This document shows positions 22,076-33,299 of a stretch of 64,000 bases of DNA, one piece after another. The DNA comes from Prorocentrum cordatum. Taxonomy: Eukaryota; Sar; Dinophyceae; Prorocentrales; Prorocentraceae. Position numbers and translations under genes: made by a program. How positions within the stretch are numbered: the first letter of the stretch is position 1; the number at the start of each line of letters is the position of its first letter. The stretch is taken from positions 393,818-457,817 of the forward strand of contig CAUYUJ010012169.1 of NCBI GenBank assembly GCA_963575745.1, written 5' to 3'. A model generated the notes under the pieces. The model was not told where the DNA came from, made no database searches, and saw nothing but the letters and a program-made list of their open reading frames with translations.

Positions 22076-22215
22076 TGAGGACGTGTCTGCTCCGGAGTTA
22101 GCTTCTATCACAACAGCACCCCGTTCAGCAAGCTGTTTGGGGAAAAATCCTCGCGGCCTTCCGCCGTTCACGGCCCGGGGTCTTCCCTGGACCCCAGGAG
22201 CCAGGACCCGATCCC

Positions 22216-22295
22216 CAGGAGGAGGAGGAGGAGGAGGAGGAGGAAGTGGAGGAGGAGGAGGAGGAGGAGGAGGAGGAGGAGGAGGAGGAGGAGGC
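22216..22295 (+). repeat. (GGA)n microsatellite
   Basis: About 80 bp of GGA triplets with a single AGT interruption. The following GC-rich sequence to 22833 has no supportable gene. Confidence 0.95.
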
Positions 22296-22833
22296 GTGAC
22301 GCCCCGAACGCTCGCTTCAGCGGCCTCTTTAAGCAAGGAGGTGCTGCTACGAATCGGACGACGGTGCGCCTGCGCGCCCGCCGTACACGCCGGCGGCCCG
22401 CGCAGCTCTTTGGACCAAGACTGAGGCTTCAACGATGGGCGTCCTTCTTGCGGCCCCGGAGTTCACAGGCCTTCCTGCCTGCGGCGCCCTGGGCCTCACC
22501 CCACTGCGGCGGGGCGCCCTCGCGCGGCGGGGCGCCGTCCGGAGAGACGGCGGCGTCCCCCCTCCAGAGCCGCGCGCGCGCGCGAGCGCCGGACACGCGG
22601 CACAGACGGCGTGGCCAGGAGGAGCCAAATCTTCGGGACCAAGAGGCGTGCGCGGCCAGGCCCCGAGAGTTCCAGTGCTCCCAGGCCGCCAGGGAGGAAC
22701 GTGCCCGCGGAGGCGCGCCTTGGCCGGGCTTCGCGCGCCCCCCGCGGGGGTGCAGCAGGGGCGAGCAGGGATGCGGCCCCCTTCTGCGAGCCGGGCGGCG
22801 GCTCGCAGGGGAGAATGCCCTGGAGCGGCAAGG

Positions 22834-23060
22834 GTCAAGCAGTGGCGAAGCGCCCCGGCTCGCCTAGAGGCCCACCGAGCAATGTTTTAAGAACCTTCCT
22901 GTGGCTTCCACGAAAGGGTCTCAGAACGTGTCTGGCGGAGTCCGTCTTGGTTGTACCACATCGGGCTCATGTTCTAAGAGCACTGTTTTTGTTATTGGAA
23001 CATGTTGGGGTTCTAAGAACATGTCGTGGTAGGACTATAGGAATGCCGTGAGGAGCAACT
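22834..23060 (+). mobile_element. MITE-2, copy 2
   Basis: Same element as 13113-13350: CAAGCAGTGGCGAAGCG at the left, AACATGTCGTGGTAGGACTATAGGAATGCCG at the right in separate blocks, and the shared interior GTTTTTGTTATT. Orientation is the same as copy 1. The left inverted repeat is more worn (GCCTAGAGGCCCACC). Confidence 0.75.
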
Positions 23061-23367
23061 TCCTCCCCTGGGCAGGAGGGCGACGAGAAGCAGCAAGCGT
23101 GGTGGGCCATGCCCCACGTGCTGGAGGAGTGGATCCGGGAGGGCGGCGTGCTGGGTGGCAGGGCGGCTGAGCCGTGGCCGTCTCCGCCCCGTCCTGCGAG
23201 GTGCGGCGCGCGGCGGGAAGCCTTCCTGGCAAGGGGGGGGGAGGGAGAGGGAAGAGGGAGAGGAAGGAGGGCGGGAAGACGGGGGCAGAGGGGGGGGGAG
23301 GGGAGAGAGGCAAGGTGAGGAGGAGGGAGGAGGGGAAGCAGGAGGGAGGAGTAAGAATAGGGGGGGA

Positions 23368-23401
<34 letters not shown>

Positions 23402-23725
23402 AGCGGCACTGGGGGCGACGTCCGCATCGGAAGGGCGCGGCCCGCGAGCTCGCGAGCTCAGAACACCTCGAGGGCGGACCTATCGATGCCGATGCCGACC
23501 TCGATCTCGAGGCGCAGCCGCGCCGACAGCTGCCGCCCCAGCGCCGCGCCGCGGCGCCGCCGAGACGTCCTCGGCCGTCCTCGGCCGTTCCAACGAGCCC
23601 CACGGCGCTCCCTGCCTCGCCGCCGAGCGAGGCTCCGGGCGACTCACGACGGAGGAGCGCCGAAGCGCCCCGGCAGCCCCGGGCGGCGCGGGGGCGGCCG
23701 CAGAGGCATAACATCCGCCCAAACT
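23061..23725. other. No gene recognised; purine-rich tract and (GA)n
   Basis: 23226-23398 is almost pure purine and ends in a (GA)n run at about 23371-23398. The flanking GC-rich sequence gives overlapping open frames on both strands without motifs. Confidence 0.5.
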
Positions 23726-23856
23726 TGGCATCGCTCGGACGTGTGCCTTTTTCCTTCGGCGAGGACCATCGAGGAGCATCCTTGATGATTTGGCGAAAAA
23801 GCCACGCACGATACCGAACAAAAAAGCACAGGGAATGGACGTCCGAGCGATGGCCA
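23726..23856 (+). mobile_element. MITE-3, copy 1
   Basis: Terminal inverted repeats TGGCATCGCTCGGACGT (left) and ACGTCCGAGCGATGGCCA (right) bound about 130 bp. The sequence is about 90 % identical to 44668-44795. The interior has CCTTCGGCGAGGACCATCG and GCCACGCACGATACCGAA. It has no coding capacity. The high identity between copies suggests recent movement. Confidence 0.8.
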
Positions 23857-24850
23857 GCAAACGTCGTTCATGACGCCGGCCTTGCCCGTGCCCTCGTCCT
23901 TGCCCCTGCCCGAGGCTGTGCTGGAAGGCGGGCCGCCGTCCCGCCGCACCAGCGGCAGCTCGTCGGCCCAGGCGTCGTCCTGCAGCAGCGGCGCGGGCGG
24001 TGCAGCGGCCCCCACATCCGCATCCCCAGCCGCCCCCGTCTCCAAGTCCATGCCTTCAACGGCGTCGCCATGCTTGTCATCCGCCGCCTCGCCCGTCTTG
24101 CCGCCGCGGCCACGGGGTCGCCGCCGCCTGGGGCGCCACGGCAGGCGCGGAGGAGGAGGGTCTGGCCAGCATGACCACCGCCGCCCGCAGCATGCCCTCG
24201 GCCGCCCTGATCATGCGGAGGGACTCGCGCAACTCAGGGCAGCCCGTTGTGAGCCCAGCCGCCGAGTGCGCCGCGAGGGCGCCACGCGCCACCTCGAGCG
24301 CCGCGGTGCGGGCTCCCATCGCCGCCGACATCGGACACGCTGCGGCGGAACCCAGGGGACGCCTGCGAAGCGAGCTTGAGCCCAAGCGGCTAAGAAGGGG
24401 AAGGAGGAGGGGAGAGGGCAGAGTGTAGCGGGTCGTCGCGAGGCTGCGATTAGTCTGGATATTGTTGTATCAAAGGGAGGCGTCTATTGTCAGGGTTCCC
24501 CGCGCGTGCTTTGTGATTGAAGCCCTGCACACATGAAATCATTTCGCATCCACGTTTCCAAATTTAGTGGCTGATCTCATCCACTCCCCCGATCCGAAGG
24601 TTGAGTTGTTCGGGATCTGGGTGACCGCGAAGATGGCCGAAGGCGCTGTCAATGGTATGGCGGCCTAGAGGGCAACAACGGGACCTGGCGGGGGCTGCGG
24701 CTGGGAGCAGGGCAGGGGTCTTCCCCCCGAACTCGGCCGTACCGCAAGACTGAGATTGGGTGGCGTTGCCACCCTGGGATCGTTTTGGGAGCTTCGGGGA
24801 ATCCTTGGAGCCCGTCTTGGACCCAGAAAGAAGAGACGGAGGGGTGAGGA
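23857..24850. other. No gene recognised
   Basis: GC-rich to about 24430, then mixed composition. The open frames are mutual shadows. Confidence 0.35.
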
Positions 24851-24854
24851 GGGG

Positions 24855-24972
24855 GGAGGAGGAGGAGGAGGAGGAGGAGGAGGAGGAGGAGGAGGAGGAG
24901 GAGGAGGAGGAGGAGGAGGAGGGAGGAGGAGGAGGAGGAGGAGGAGGAGGAGGAGGAGGAGGAGGAGGAGGG
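24855..24972 (+). repeat. (GGA)n microsatellite
   Basis: About 115 bp of GGA triplets with one phase slip near 24920. Confidence 0.95.
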
Positions 24973-25133
24973 AGGCGACGAGAAGCGGGGCTCGTGGCCG
25001 CTCCACGCTCCCGCGGCCTGCCCATCGTGGAGCTCTCTCTCGCTGCCCTCCCGTGCTGCCACGGGGCCACGCCGCGTCCTGCCGAACGAGTCTGGGAGCC
25101 CACAGGGACTCCTCTCGAGCCGAAGAGGACAGA

Positions 25134-25292
25134 GGGACCCTGACCTTCCAGAGAGCCATTTTTTTAGCACGGGAGGCCTAAAAACCTTAAAAAACTAAAC
25201 GAAACCGCCTAAAACCAAGACATGGAATAGCTCTGGGATAGGTTTTTAAATCGCATGCTATGTTTTAGCCCTCCTGGAAGGTCAGGGGACGC
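25134..25292 (+). mobile_element. MITE-4-like inverted-repeat element
   Basis: GGGACCCTGACCTTCCAGAG on the left matches in reverse complement CTCCTGGAAGGTCAGGGGAC on the right. The about 120 bp between them is AT-rich (GCCTAAAAACCTTAAAAAAC and similar), unlike its surroundings. Only one copy is present in the window. Confidence 0.55.
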
Positions 25293-25460
25293 GAGAGCAT
25301 GGACGCTGGCCCCGGCGGGGTCCCAGGGCGCACGGGCCGAGGCGAGCCTGTTCCGCCACGCGCTCGGCCGTGTTGTGCGCCGTGCTGGATCGTCCGGGGG
25401 GGGCCTCCTGGAGCAGTCCTGCAGCGTCTTGGATGCGGATGGCCTGTTTCCGCCTTGATG

Positions 25461-25790
25461 TGTTCTCTCTCTCTCTCTCTCTCTCTCCTCTCTCGTGGCC
25501 TCTACCTCTCTCTCTCTATCTCTCGCTCTGTGTCTTTCTCTCTCTCTCTCTCTCTTTCTCGTTGTTGCTTCTCTCTCTCTTCCTCTCTCTCTCTCTCTCT
25601 CTCTCCTGTTTTCTCCAGGTACTTCCCGCGCTCTCTCTCTCTCTCTCTCTCTCTCGCTCTCTCTTTCTCTTTCTCTCTCTCTCTCTATATATATCGCTCT
25701 CTCTCTCTCTCTCTCTTCGTGTCTCTCTCTCTCTCTCTTTTTCTCTCTCTCTCTCTCTCTCTTTCTCCGTATCTCCATCTCTCTCTCCCT
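25461..25790 (+). repeat. (CT)n microsatellite, compound
   Basis: About 330 bp of CT dinucleotides with short TTT, GTT and ATATAT interruptions. It is followed to about 25950 by TG/CA/TA-rich dinucleotide sequence. Confidence 0.95.
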
Positions 25791-26078
25791 TTCATTTATC
25801 TGTATCGATGTATACATACATGTGCGATGCACATACACTCACACACACGTTGGCGTGTGCACTATGTGTATGTATGCGTTCGTGTGTATATCTACACATC
25901 TGCATATGATTGTGTACACACGCATATATGTATAGAGAGAGAGAGATACACCTCTAACGTTCCAGCTGTCTGAAGAATTCCCGCCACCGTGCCAGCCCAG
26001 CATTCTGGGTGGTCACTGTTCGAGGAGTCACTGGAGGCCGTCACGTGTGACACCTCGTTCCCCTAGTCTTGGGGGAGC

Positions 26079-26385
26079 CGTGAGCATGATGATGGTGATG
26101 TTGCTGATGCTGATGTTGATGCTGATGATGGTGATGATGATGGTGGTGATGATGATGATGCTGCTGATGATGGTGATGGTGGTGATGATGATGAAGATGA
26201 AGATGATTATGATGATGCTGATGCTGATGATGATGATGATGGTGGTGATGGTGATGATGATGATCATGGCGGCGGTGATGAGGATGAGGAGGAGGAGGAG
26301 GATGCAGATGAGACTGAGGAGGCTGATGATAAATACCATGATGATGATGCTGATGCTGATGCTGATGATGAGGATATTGATGATG

Positions 26386-26417
<32 letters not shown>

Positions 26418-26421
26418 GAAA

Positions 26422-26457
<36 letters not shown>

Positions 26458-26459
26458 CA

Positions 26460-26524
<65 letters not shown>

Positions 26525-26562
26525 CGATGGTGATGATGATGATGATGATGATGAGGAGGAGG
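26079..26562 (+). repeat. (ATG)n trinucleotide microsatellite
   Basis: Nearly 500 bp of ATG/GTG/CTG triplets that turn into GGA triplets at 26553-26583. The poly-Met, poly-His and poly-Ile open frames on the two strands are repeat artefacts. Confidence 0.95.
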
Positions 26563-26719
26563 AGGAGGAGGAGGAGGAGGAGGAGCAGAAGGAAGAGGAA
26601 GAGGAAGGCCGTCACATGGGCCAACGTTGTCTTCACTAGTAGAGGAGTCCTCATGGAACTCGTTTTGGCCGTCGTGCGATTCCCTTGGCCTCCTGTGAGG
26701 CAGTCTTGGGGCCCCCTGG

Positions 26720-26880
26720 GGGCGTGGGCGCTTCGCCCGGGTCTCGCTTCGCCCGGGGCTTGCTTCGCCCAGGCTCGCTTCGCCCGGGGCTCGCTTCGCC
26801 CGGGGCTCGCTTCGCCCGGCTCGCTTCGCTGGGCTCGCTTCGCCTGGGGCTTGCTTCGCCCAGCGGTGACAGACCGGGCG
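26720..26880 (+). repeat. ~16-bp tandem repeat GCTCGCTTCGCCCGGG
   Basis: About nine units of GCTCGCTTCGCCCGGG with length variation of 12-18 bp. It is flanked by microsatellites on both sides. Confidence 0.85.
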
Positions 26881-26889
26881 ATGACTTCC

Positions 26890-27420
26890 AGGAGGGAGGA
26901 GGAGGAGGAGGAGGAGGAGGAGGGAGGAGGAGGAGGAGGAGGGAGAAGGAGGAGGACGGAGGAGGAGGAGGAGGAGGAGGAGAGGAGGAGGAGGAGGAGG
27001 AGGAGGAGGGAGGAGGAGGAGGAGGAGGAGGGGGGAGGAGGAGGAGGAGGAGGAGGAGGAGGAGAGGAGGAGGAGGGAGGAGGAGGAGGAGGAGGAGGAG
27101 GAAGAGGAGAGGAGGAGAGGAGGAGGGAGGGAGGGAGGAGAGGAGGAGGAGGAGTGGGAGGAGGAGGAGGAGGAGAGGAGGAGGAAGGAGGATGAGGAGG
27201 AGGGAGGGGGGTGATTGCTTACTTGTGCGAGGTCGTCAGCGCGAGACGCGCCGCAGTTCGACCAGCTCTGTCTTGCAACTGGTAGTACGTACGGATGTCG
27301 TGGAGGAGCCCCAGGAGGGGGGGGAGGAGGAAGAGGAGGAGGATGGAGGAGGAGGGAGGAGGAGTAGGAGGAGGAGGAGGGAGAGGAGGGAGGAGGAGGA
27401 GGATGAGAAGGAGCAGAGGG
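26890..27420 (+). repeat. (GGA)n microsatellite complex
   Basis: Two purine blocks (26890-27215 and about 27315-27420) separated by ~100 bp of mixed sequence. They explain the very long Gly/Glu/Arg-rich open frames on the + strand and Ser/Leu/Pro-rich ones on the - strand. Confidence 0.95.
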
Positions 27421-27779
27421 CAGCTCGATCGCGGCGGTCGCGGCGGTCGCCACCGGCACACGCCGTGGTCCTCCGCGGGGTCTTCGTCGCCGCCGCCGCC
27501 GCTGATCGAGCCCGCTCGACCCGACCCTTCCCGCCCGTTGGTGTTTTTTTCGCGTGCCATCTCGACTGTTCACGCTTCGCGTATCCCCACCAGCCCATCC
27601 CAAAACAGCACATCTTGCGACGCACACCGACGGTCGTGACTTTCGGGCGTGTCTCCTCCTGCTCTCGCACATCTCCTCCTCTTCCGCCCACCTCCCACCG
27701 ACCTTCTGTTATAAGTTCGTGTGGGGACAGAGGGAGGAGGACGAGGCGGAGCAGGAGGTATCTGGACCTTTTTCTTGTC

Positions 27780-28290
27780 CTCGTAGTGCCTCTTGGGGCA
27801 CCCTTAGGGCTCTTTTGGGTGGTCTTGGGGCTCTCTTGGGGCTCTTCGGCGGGGATGGGCTGGGAGGTCTCTTGGGACCATCTTGGAGGCCACGGCTCAA
27901 AAACGAGCGCGGCGTCAATTACGCCCCCCCTTTCGGAACCCGAAAGGTCGCCTTTTGGGACCCGTCTGGGCCGCTCTTGGAGCGCTCATGGGCGCTCTTG
28001 GGCCCGTCTTGGGCCTATCTGGAGCCTGTCTTGGGGCTCTATTGGACCGTTTTGGGGCCATCTTGAAGTCTCAAGAGCCCATTGAAAGCGAAAAGGTGAC
28101 AAGGCAAAAAAACATTGATTTTCCTTAGGTTGTTGAAGGATGTTGGCCTCTCGGGGGCGTCCTTGGGAGGTTCCGTGGCCATTTGGGGCGGTCTTGGAGC
28201 CTCGTGTAGGCTTGTTAGGAGTTATCTTGAGTCATCGAGGGTTATCTTGAGCGATCTTGGAGGTCATCTAGAGCTTTGGGCTGCCTTGGC
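27780..28290 (+). repeat. Degenerate short repeats of CTCTTGGGGC type
   Basis: Dozens of CTTGGGGC, CTTGGAGC and CCATCTTGA motifs spaced 15-30 bp apart, with no fixed period. The same style of sequence recurs at 45340-45540. Confidence 0.6.
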
Positions 28291-28450
28291 GCCATCTTAA
28301 GCCAAAACAGACGCTCCAACCACCCGCCGCCCTTCCCCTTCAGGCCCAGGGGGAGGGGGAGGGGTAAACCCTTCCCCGAAGGGGAAGAAGGATGTGGAAC
28401 AGCACAGGCTCTCTGAACCACCTCCGCCCAGAGGGCTGGTGGGATCACGC
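28130..28450 (+). repeat. Dispersed repeat, copy 1 (partner at 45400-45690)
   Basis: Order-conserved matches with 45400-45690 include GGGAGGTTCCGTGG, TTATCTTGAG, GCGCCATCTTAAGCC, AGGCCCAGG followed by GGGAGGGG, CCTTTCCCCGA-like then AAGGGGA, and CTGAACCAC followed by CCAGAGGGCTGGTGG. The orientation is the same. It is followed here by CCCGACCCGACCC-type short repeats (about 28475-28540). Confidence 0.65.
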
Positions 28451-28619
28451 ACCACACTTTATGGTCCCGCCCGTTAGGGTCCGCCCGCCCGACCCGACCC
28501 GACCCGCCCGGTAGGGCCCGCCCGCCCGACCCGACCCACCCGTTAGGGCTCTCGCGTGTCATCTCGACTACGCACCACATTCAATGTCCCACCCGCCCGA
28601 CCCGACCACTTCCCTCACA

Positions 28620-30926
28620 CCCCACTTCCCCCGTGCCGTCGGGACAACTTCTGCTGCAGCGGCATGAATTCATCCCTCCCTGCCTCTCCGTGTTCCTTAT
28701 TCGATCGCCGAGGTGCTAACGATATGAACGGGCACATGAAGACGCCCGCACCCAGGGACCGTTCAGAGGGGGAAGAGGAGCATCAGCAACCGAAACAGGA
28801 GTAGCGGGACGATGAGGTGACAGCGGAAGGGCGACGTTCGCAGAAGAAGCCGTGCACATATTCGCAGAAGCGAGGGAGTCGGCGATCGGAAAGCAGGGTG
28901 AAGGAATGCCAGAGGAAGCATTGACAAGCGGTGGCACGAGGGGTGTGGGCAATACGTGTTCAGAGCACACCGAGGCGCGCGTGTGCGTGATCGGCCAGCG
29001 ACTGCCCCGAGGGCGCGCTGTGAGATTGACGCACGCGGCCCAGAGCGCTCGTTGATCGCGAGAGGCGCCTCGGCTTGAGATGCCACGGCGAATTGTGAGG
29101 CAGCCCACGCTTTCTGGTCACAAGAGCGTCGCAAGTGTTCTGCAATGTGTGAACTGCGCAGTCGGCAAAGAGTCAGATATGCGAACGTGCACAGGATGGC
29201 CAGAGGGCCAGTGCTGAATTTGGTCGCAGGGGCTCTTCCAACGGTGCCACTGGTGTTGAACGAGATGAAGGGGCATGTGTAAGCTGTGACTGCTCGACCG
29301 AAGGAGTCGTTCAAAGAGTACTGCTCCAGTCACAAAATTCACATCGCCGAGTTGCGGCAGCATTACTTTTCTACCCACGCCGTGGGCCATGCAGGACGGT
29401 TAGATGCGTTTGCTTCGTTCAGTCCCAGTGACTGCCAGTATGAGTCTTCATATGGAATGTGCGTGTGTGCGTTAAGCCTCCCCACCCTGCTCTTGCATAC
29501 AGTTCACACATACTTGGTTGCGCATCGCTGCGTCCAGCGTGGTGTAGACAAGTGCCTCCTGGTGTTACAACATGGCAACGTGCCTTAGTCTGGTGTCTGT
29601 ACGAGGCGCGAGGTGCAATCCAGAGATGGGGTGTGAAGGGGGGGTAGCTCGCAGGGATGCATGCCACACCAGACGGCAGGAACGTTTCTCTCCATTGTCA
29701 GAATGTGGAATGCTTTCGCGCCGCCGCCTTTGTATGTGCCGTCTGCTCGCACCGAGACGTCATCGCCACGCCCCGTTGTGGCAGCAACAGTTGCCTGCGA
29801 GTTATTGGCGCGCGCACGGGTTATGCCCTGTTGAAAACACCTTGACCATTGGAACATGCCCTGCAAGTGTTTGCAGAATGCTACTGGTCTGCGCGATGTC
29901 AAGACACTACAAAACGTTGCTCAAATAGCTGCTACGGGGTGCTAACTGTGGCGTTGGCGCGGTGTTTCCTCTTGCGACGTAGCTGCACCGCCGACGTTTT
30001 CTTGGTGTCGAAATGATTGTTAAGTCTGCGATTTGAGGCGCATGCTGGCACCCACTGCCCTGCATCCTTTGTCTGATCTATGCCCGGCATGCTCGACTTA
30101 CTGTCTTTGTTGCTATGTGCCGTCCTGCGTCCCCGCTCTCTGGCCTTGTCCCTCGCCTCCGCCAAGCCAGCTTTGAACCGTCCAAGCGCTAGTTCAACGC
30201 TGCCACATGCTGCATACGTGCCTCTGCGATGCTGGGGCGTTCGTTGGGAGATGCTCTGAGGGTTCACCCTCACTGGTTGCGCGGGTGCGGCGCGCAGCAA
30301 AAACATCGCAACGTGCAAGACCGAAGTGTTCGCCTCGTCTCCCGGGCCACTGGTTTTCGCCCGCGCTCGCCCTCGGGAGGTTGGCTCCCGCAGCGTCCCG
30401 GCCTTGCCCAGCGGATGTACTTAGTCTGTTTAGCACACATCAGTGGCAGCACATTGTTCATCAGAAGACAAAACACACAGACACAATGAATCGACGATTC
30501 CCAGGAAAAGATGGGAAAATATAGGAAGTGGGGGGAAAGACGAAAACCCAGAAAATATTGGAAAATATAGGCAATCCTGGAACTTCTGTGTTTGTATTTG
30601 TGTGTCCTGGGGCCCCTTCGCTTGCATTTTCTTGAAAGGGCGGGCCGCACGCAACACACACACACAGTATGGCCTCTTCCACCCGTCGCCCCTGTCGGAA
30701 ACACCGCGCAAAATGGTCGCGAGCCCCCCGTGCCCGGTCCAACGTGTCGCCGCAGAGTGCACTCTGCACGTGGCTTGACGGAGATGGCGGGGGGGATCGG
30801 CATGGTTCCTGGTCGGCCGCCGGTCGAGCTGGGGAGGGGGTGCGGATCCGTGAGCCCTTCCAGGAAGGGGACGGATGACGCTGGAAGGAGAAGCTCTCCC
30901 GAGCACAAGTACCCAGAGGGCTGATG
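28620..30926. other. 2.3 kb without a recognised gene
   Basis: Composition is more balanced than the neighbours. There are open frames of up to ~180 codons on both strands, but none has recognisable motifs and they overlap each other. A patch at 30520-30580 is AT-rich (AAAATATAGG motif twice). I see no RNA gene. Confidence 0.4.
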
Positions 30927-30990
30927 GAACTTCTCCTCCTCCTCTTCCTCCTGCTCCTCCTCCTCTTCCTCCTCCTCCTCCTCCTCTTCC

Positions 30991-31022
<32 letters not shown>

Positions 31023-31068
31023 CTCCTCTTCCTCCTCCTCCTCCTCCTCCTCCCTCCTCCTGTTCCTC
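30927..31068 (+). repeat. (TCC)n microsatellite
   Basis: About 140 bp of TCC/CTT triplets. The Glu-rich open frame on the - strand is its translation. Confidence 0.95.
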
Positions 31069-31184
31069 CCTTTGACTCGCTCGATGTCTGCTCTGCCAGC
31101 CGCTCTGGCAGGGAAGAGCAAGCTGCAGCGCTACGACCTGCGCAGGCCCGCTGGGCGCTATGGGCCCGTCACCACGCGACGGCG

Positions 31185-31428
31185 CCTGTCTCTTCTCGAG
31201 GGTTTATGATGTTCCAACCTACTTTAGCCTTGATCACGAATTATCCCAGTGCGACCCTACCTAGGAGTTGGAGCCCCTGGGAAAGCAGCATTAGTAGTAA
31301 CAGTAAAGCTCAGCTAAAGCTAAGCTAAAGCTAAGCTACAGTTAAGCTACAGCTAAGCTACAGTTAAGCTACACCTGTCTCTTCTCGAGGGTTATGATGT
31401 TCCAACCTACTTTAGCCTTGATCACGAA
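31185..31428 (+). repeat. 55-bp direct repeat flanking AGCTAA-type tandem repeats
   Basis: CCTGTCTCTTCTCGAGGG-N-TTATGATGTTCC and so on (31185-31240) recurs at 31374-31428 with a single base deletion. Between them 31301-31373 is about 12 copies of AGCTAA/AGCTAC hexamers. The arrangement suggests a recent duplication or a target duplication around an inserted tract. Confidence 0.8.
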
Positions 31429-31729
31429 AAAGAATTCCGTGCACCAGGAAGGTGCCGGAACTTCCGGGTTTTCACGTGCCGGGCCCCGGCATGCGACACT
31501 CGTTCGACGCTGGTTCGATACTTTTTCTGGGTGCTCGAAATTATTTCTGGGATGTGGTCCTTAAGCACGATGGGAGCACCATAACTCGAAGGTGGGATCG
31601 GGATGTCGACGACGACGGCGGGAAGAGAGGAGAGGAGGGCAGGAGGGGAGGAGGGAGGAAAGGGGACGGGGGCAGGACGGGAAGGCATGGCACGGCCCCT
31701 CCCACCCTCCTCCTCATCCTCCGCCTCCT

Positions 31730-31751
31730 TCCGTAGCCACTTTGGCTCAAG
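31730..31751 (+). other. Relic spliced leader at LINE C 5' end
   Basis: TCCGTAGCCACTTTGG followed by CTCAAG matches the 22-nt dinoflagellate leader with one substitution (T to C at position 11). It is preceded by a TCC-rich stretch (31704-31729) and lies 184 bp before the ATG of the ORF1 region of LINE copy C. Confidence 0.85.
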
Positions 31752-31934
31752 ACGTTCTCCCCCCCCTGGGAGTTCCACGGATAACGCTGGTCCGCGACAA
31801 GATTTGTCAGTCAGCTCCAAGTCTAGGTCCGCCCCTGGAACTCCATAATGCGTTGCCAGGCTGCTCCTAGCATTCCATATCGTGTGCGACCTGGCGCTGT
31901 ACCCAGTTAAGGCCATTCTCTTCAAGCTCCCATC

Positions 31935-33070
31935 ATGTCCGACAAGGTTGACAGGAACGTCAAGCGCGCCGTTGAGCCCAAGGCTGCCCCGCCGAAGAAG
32001 AAGGGCAGGAAGTCTCGTGGCACGTCTCTTGTTCGCCCTGGCAAAGGTGCGTCTGGCGACGAGGACGCCGACGGCTACGAAGAGCAGCTGGACGCCCACA
32101 TCCGCACCCTCTGCAATGACGTTGTGCTCCAGCTGTTCAGGCCAGACCGTGATGAAACTCAAACCCACATTGCTGCCGCTGTAGGATAAGCCGTTCGGTC
32201 CGCCATCGACCCCATCCAGGAGGCCATGGACGCGGTCGCCCTCGCCGTCTAGCAAGCACACGACCAGGCGCTGTGGCTTCCGCCACCGCCGCATTTCGAC
32301 GCGACTGAGACACGCATGCCGGTCCAGATCGGCGCTATCACCAAGAGGATCGCGGTGGCCAGATCCTCCATCGACGACCACGACAAGCGCTTTGCGAAGT
32401 TGGCCAACCAACTTCAAGAACTACGTCGTGAGATGGCTTTGGCAGACAAGGAGCCGCCAACGCCCCGTGTTTCGGACAATTCCTTCAAGCGTGCCCCCGA
32501 CGGCACCAACATCAAAGTCACCTGCTTGCTCGCATGCAAGATGGATGTTGTGTTGGGCTCCATCGGTCACTGGGTTCGCGGTGCCAGCTTGGCTGCGAAC
32601 GGGAAGCTCGCTGGTGACGGCCAGGCCAAGATCTGCACCATTCGCTTCACTGCCGCGGCCGCCGTGGCAGGGCGACGTGTCGTTCCGGCTCTCTTCTCCC
32701 TCAAGTTTGATGAGGGTTGGACGCGCCTCCCGCTTCCCCAGCGAGACGAGCTCCCAGGCGCAGCTGCAGATCGGCCCCCGGCACGAAGCCGTCGCAGACC
32801 TGCCGCGAGGTCTACGGCGGGCGCCTGCTGCCGACCGCGCGCAGCCACTTCCCCGACAGCCAGGTCTACCGCGACCGCGGGCGCGGCTGGGTGCCGTGAG
32901 GCATGGGCACCCCTCGTCGAGATCACCTCCGCAAGCGGGGCGGAGGCCGTCGCGGTTCGAGCTCCACGACGTGGTGGTTGCTGCTCGTGTTCAGTCGGGC
33001 ATGTCCCGCCACAGGAGGAACATTCAGAGATAGTATTAAGAACTACTCGGTGGATGATTTGTTAAACGTA
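31935..33070 (+). pseudogene. LINE C ORF1 region with in-frame stops
   Basis: One frame runs from the ATG at 31935 to about 33065 with only two stops, TAA at 32187 and TAG at 32250. It encodes a lysine-rich start (PKAAPPKKKGRKSRG), an acidic helix, and a coiled-coil stretch ITKRIAVARSSIDDHDKRFA (about residues 136-155). RAPDGTNIKVTCLLACKMDV follows, then GHWVRGASLAAN and AKICTIRFTAAAAVAGRRVV. The last parts correspond in pattern to the ORF1 of copy B. After about 32740 the natural frame seems to switch. The expected role is binding element RNA. The family assignment rests on position and on the B/C resemblance. Confidence 0.65.
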
Positions 33071-33155
33071 GGTTTGACTGCTTTGGTTTTGTAGACTAGT
33101 TTGTAGAACTTTCACCCCAAATCCGCCGGGAGGAGGACATGCCCGACCTCAAGCT
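32990..33155 (+). repeat. Intact form of the dispersed repeat split at 1543/2742
   Basis: 32990-33037 (TTCAGTCGGGCATGTCC then ACAGGAGGAACATTCAGAGA) and 33067-33155 (ending GGAGGAGGACATGCCCGACC) are neighbours here but are 1.15 kb apart at the left end of the window. Its position between ORF1 and the endonuclease region suggests an inter-ORF segment of the LINE. Confidence 0.6.
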
Positions 33156-33299
33156 CGTGGATGGGATCACTCTTCTTTCATCCGAGACCGACGCTATCAC
33201 TACTACACCTGACGAGCAGCCCGAGTGGCGGCTTTGGCTATTGTATCGGGCTCCCCTCCACGTCTACGTTGAGGAGGCCCCACTCTGGGACCTACCTAT

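Noticed and set aside
24649-27195. Long Glu/Gly/Arg-rich and Ser/Leu/Pro-rich open frames on both strands
   Set aside because: GGA/TCC triplet repeats lack stops in every frame; there is no unique protein sequence.
28475-28540. Telomere-like CCCGA/TTAGGG repeats
   Set aside because: Only a few irregular CCCGACCCGACCC and TTAGGG/TAGGGC motifs; no regular telomeric array.
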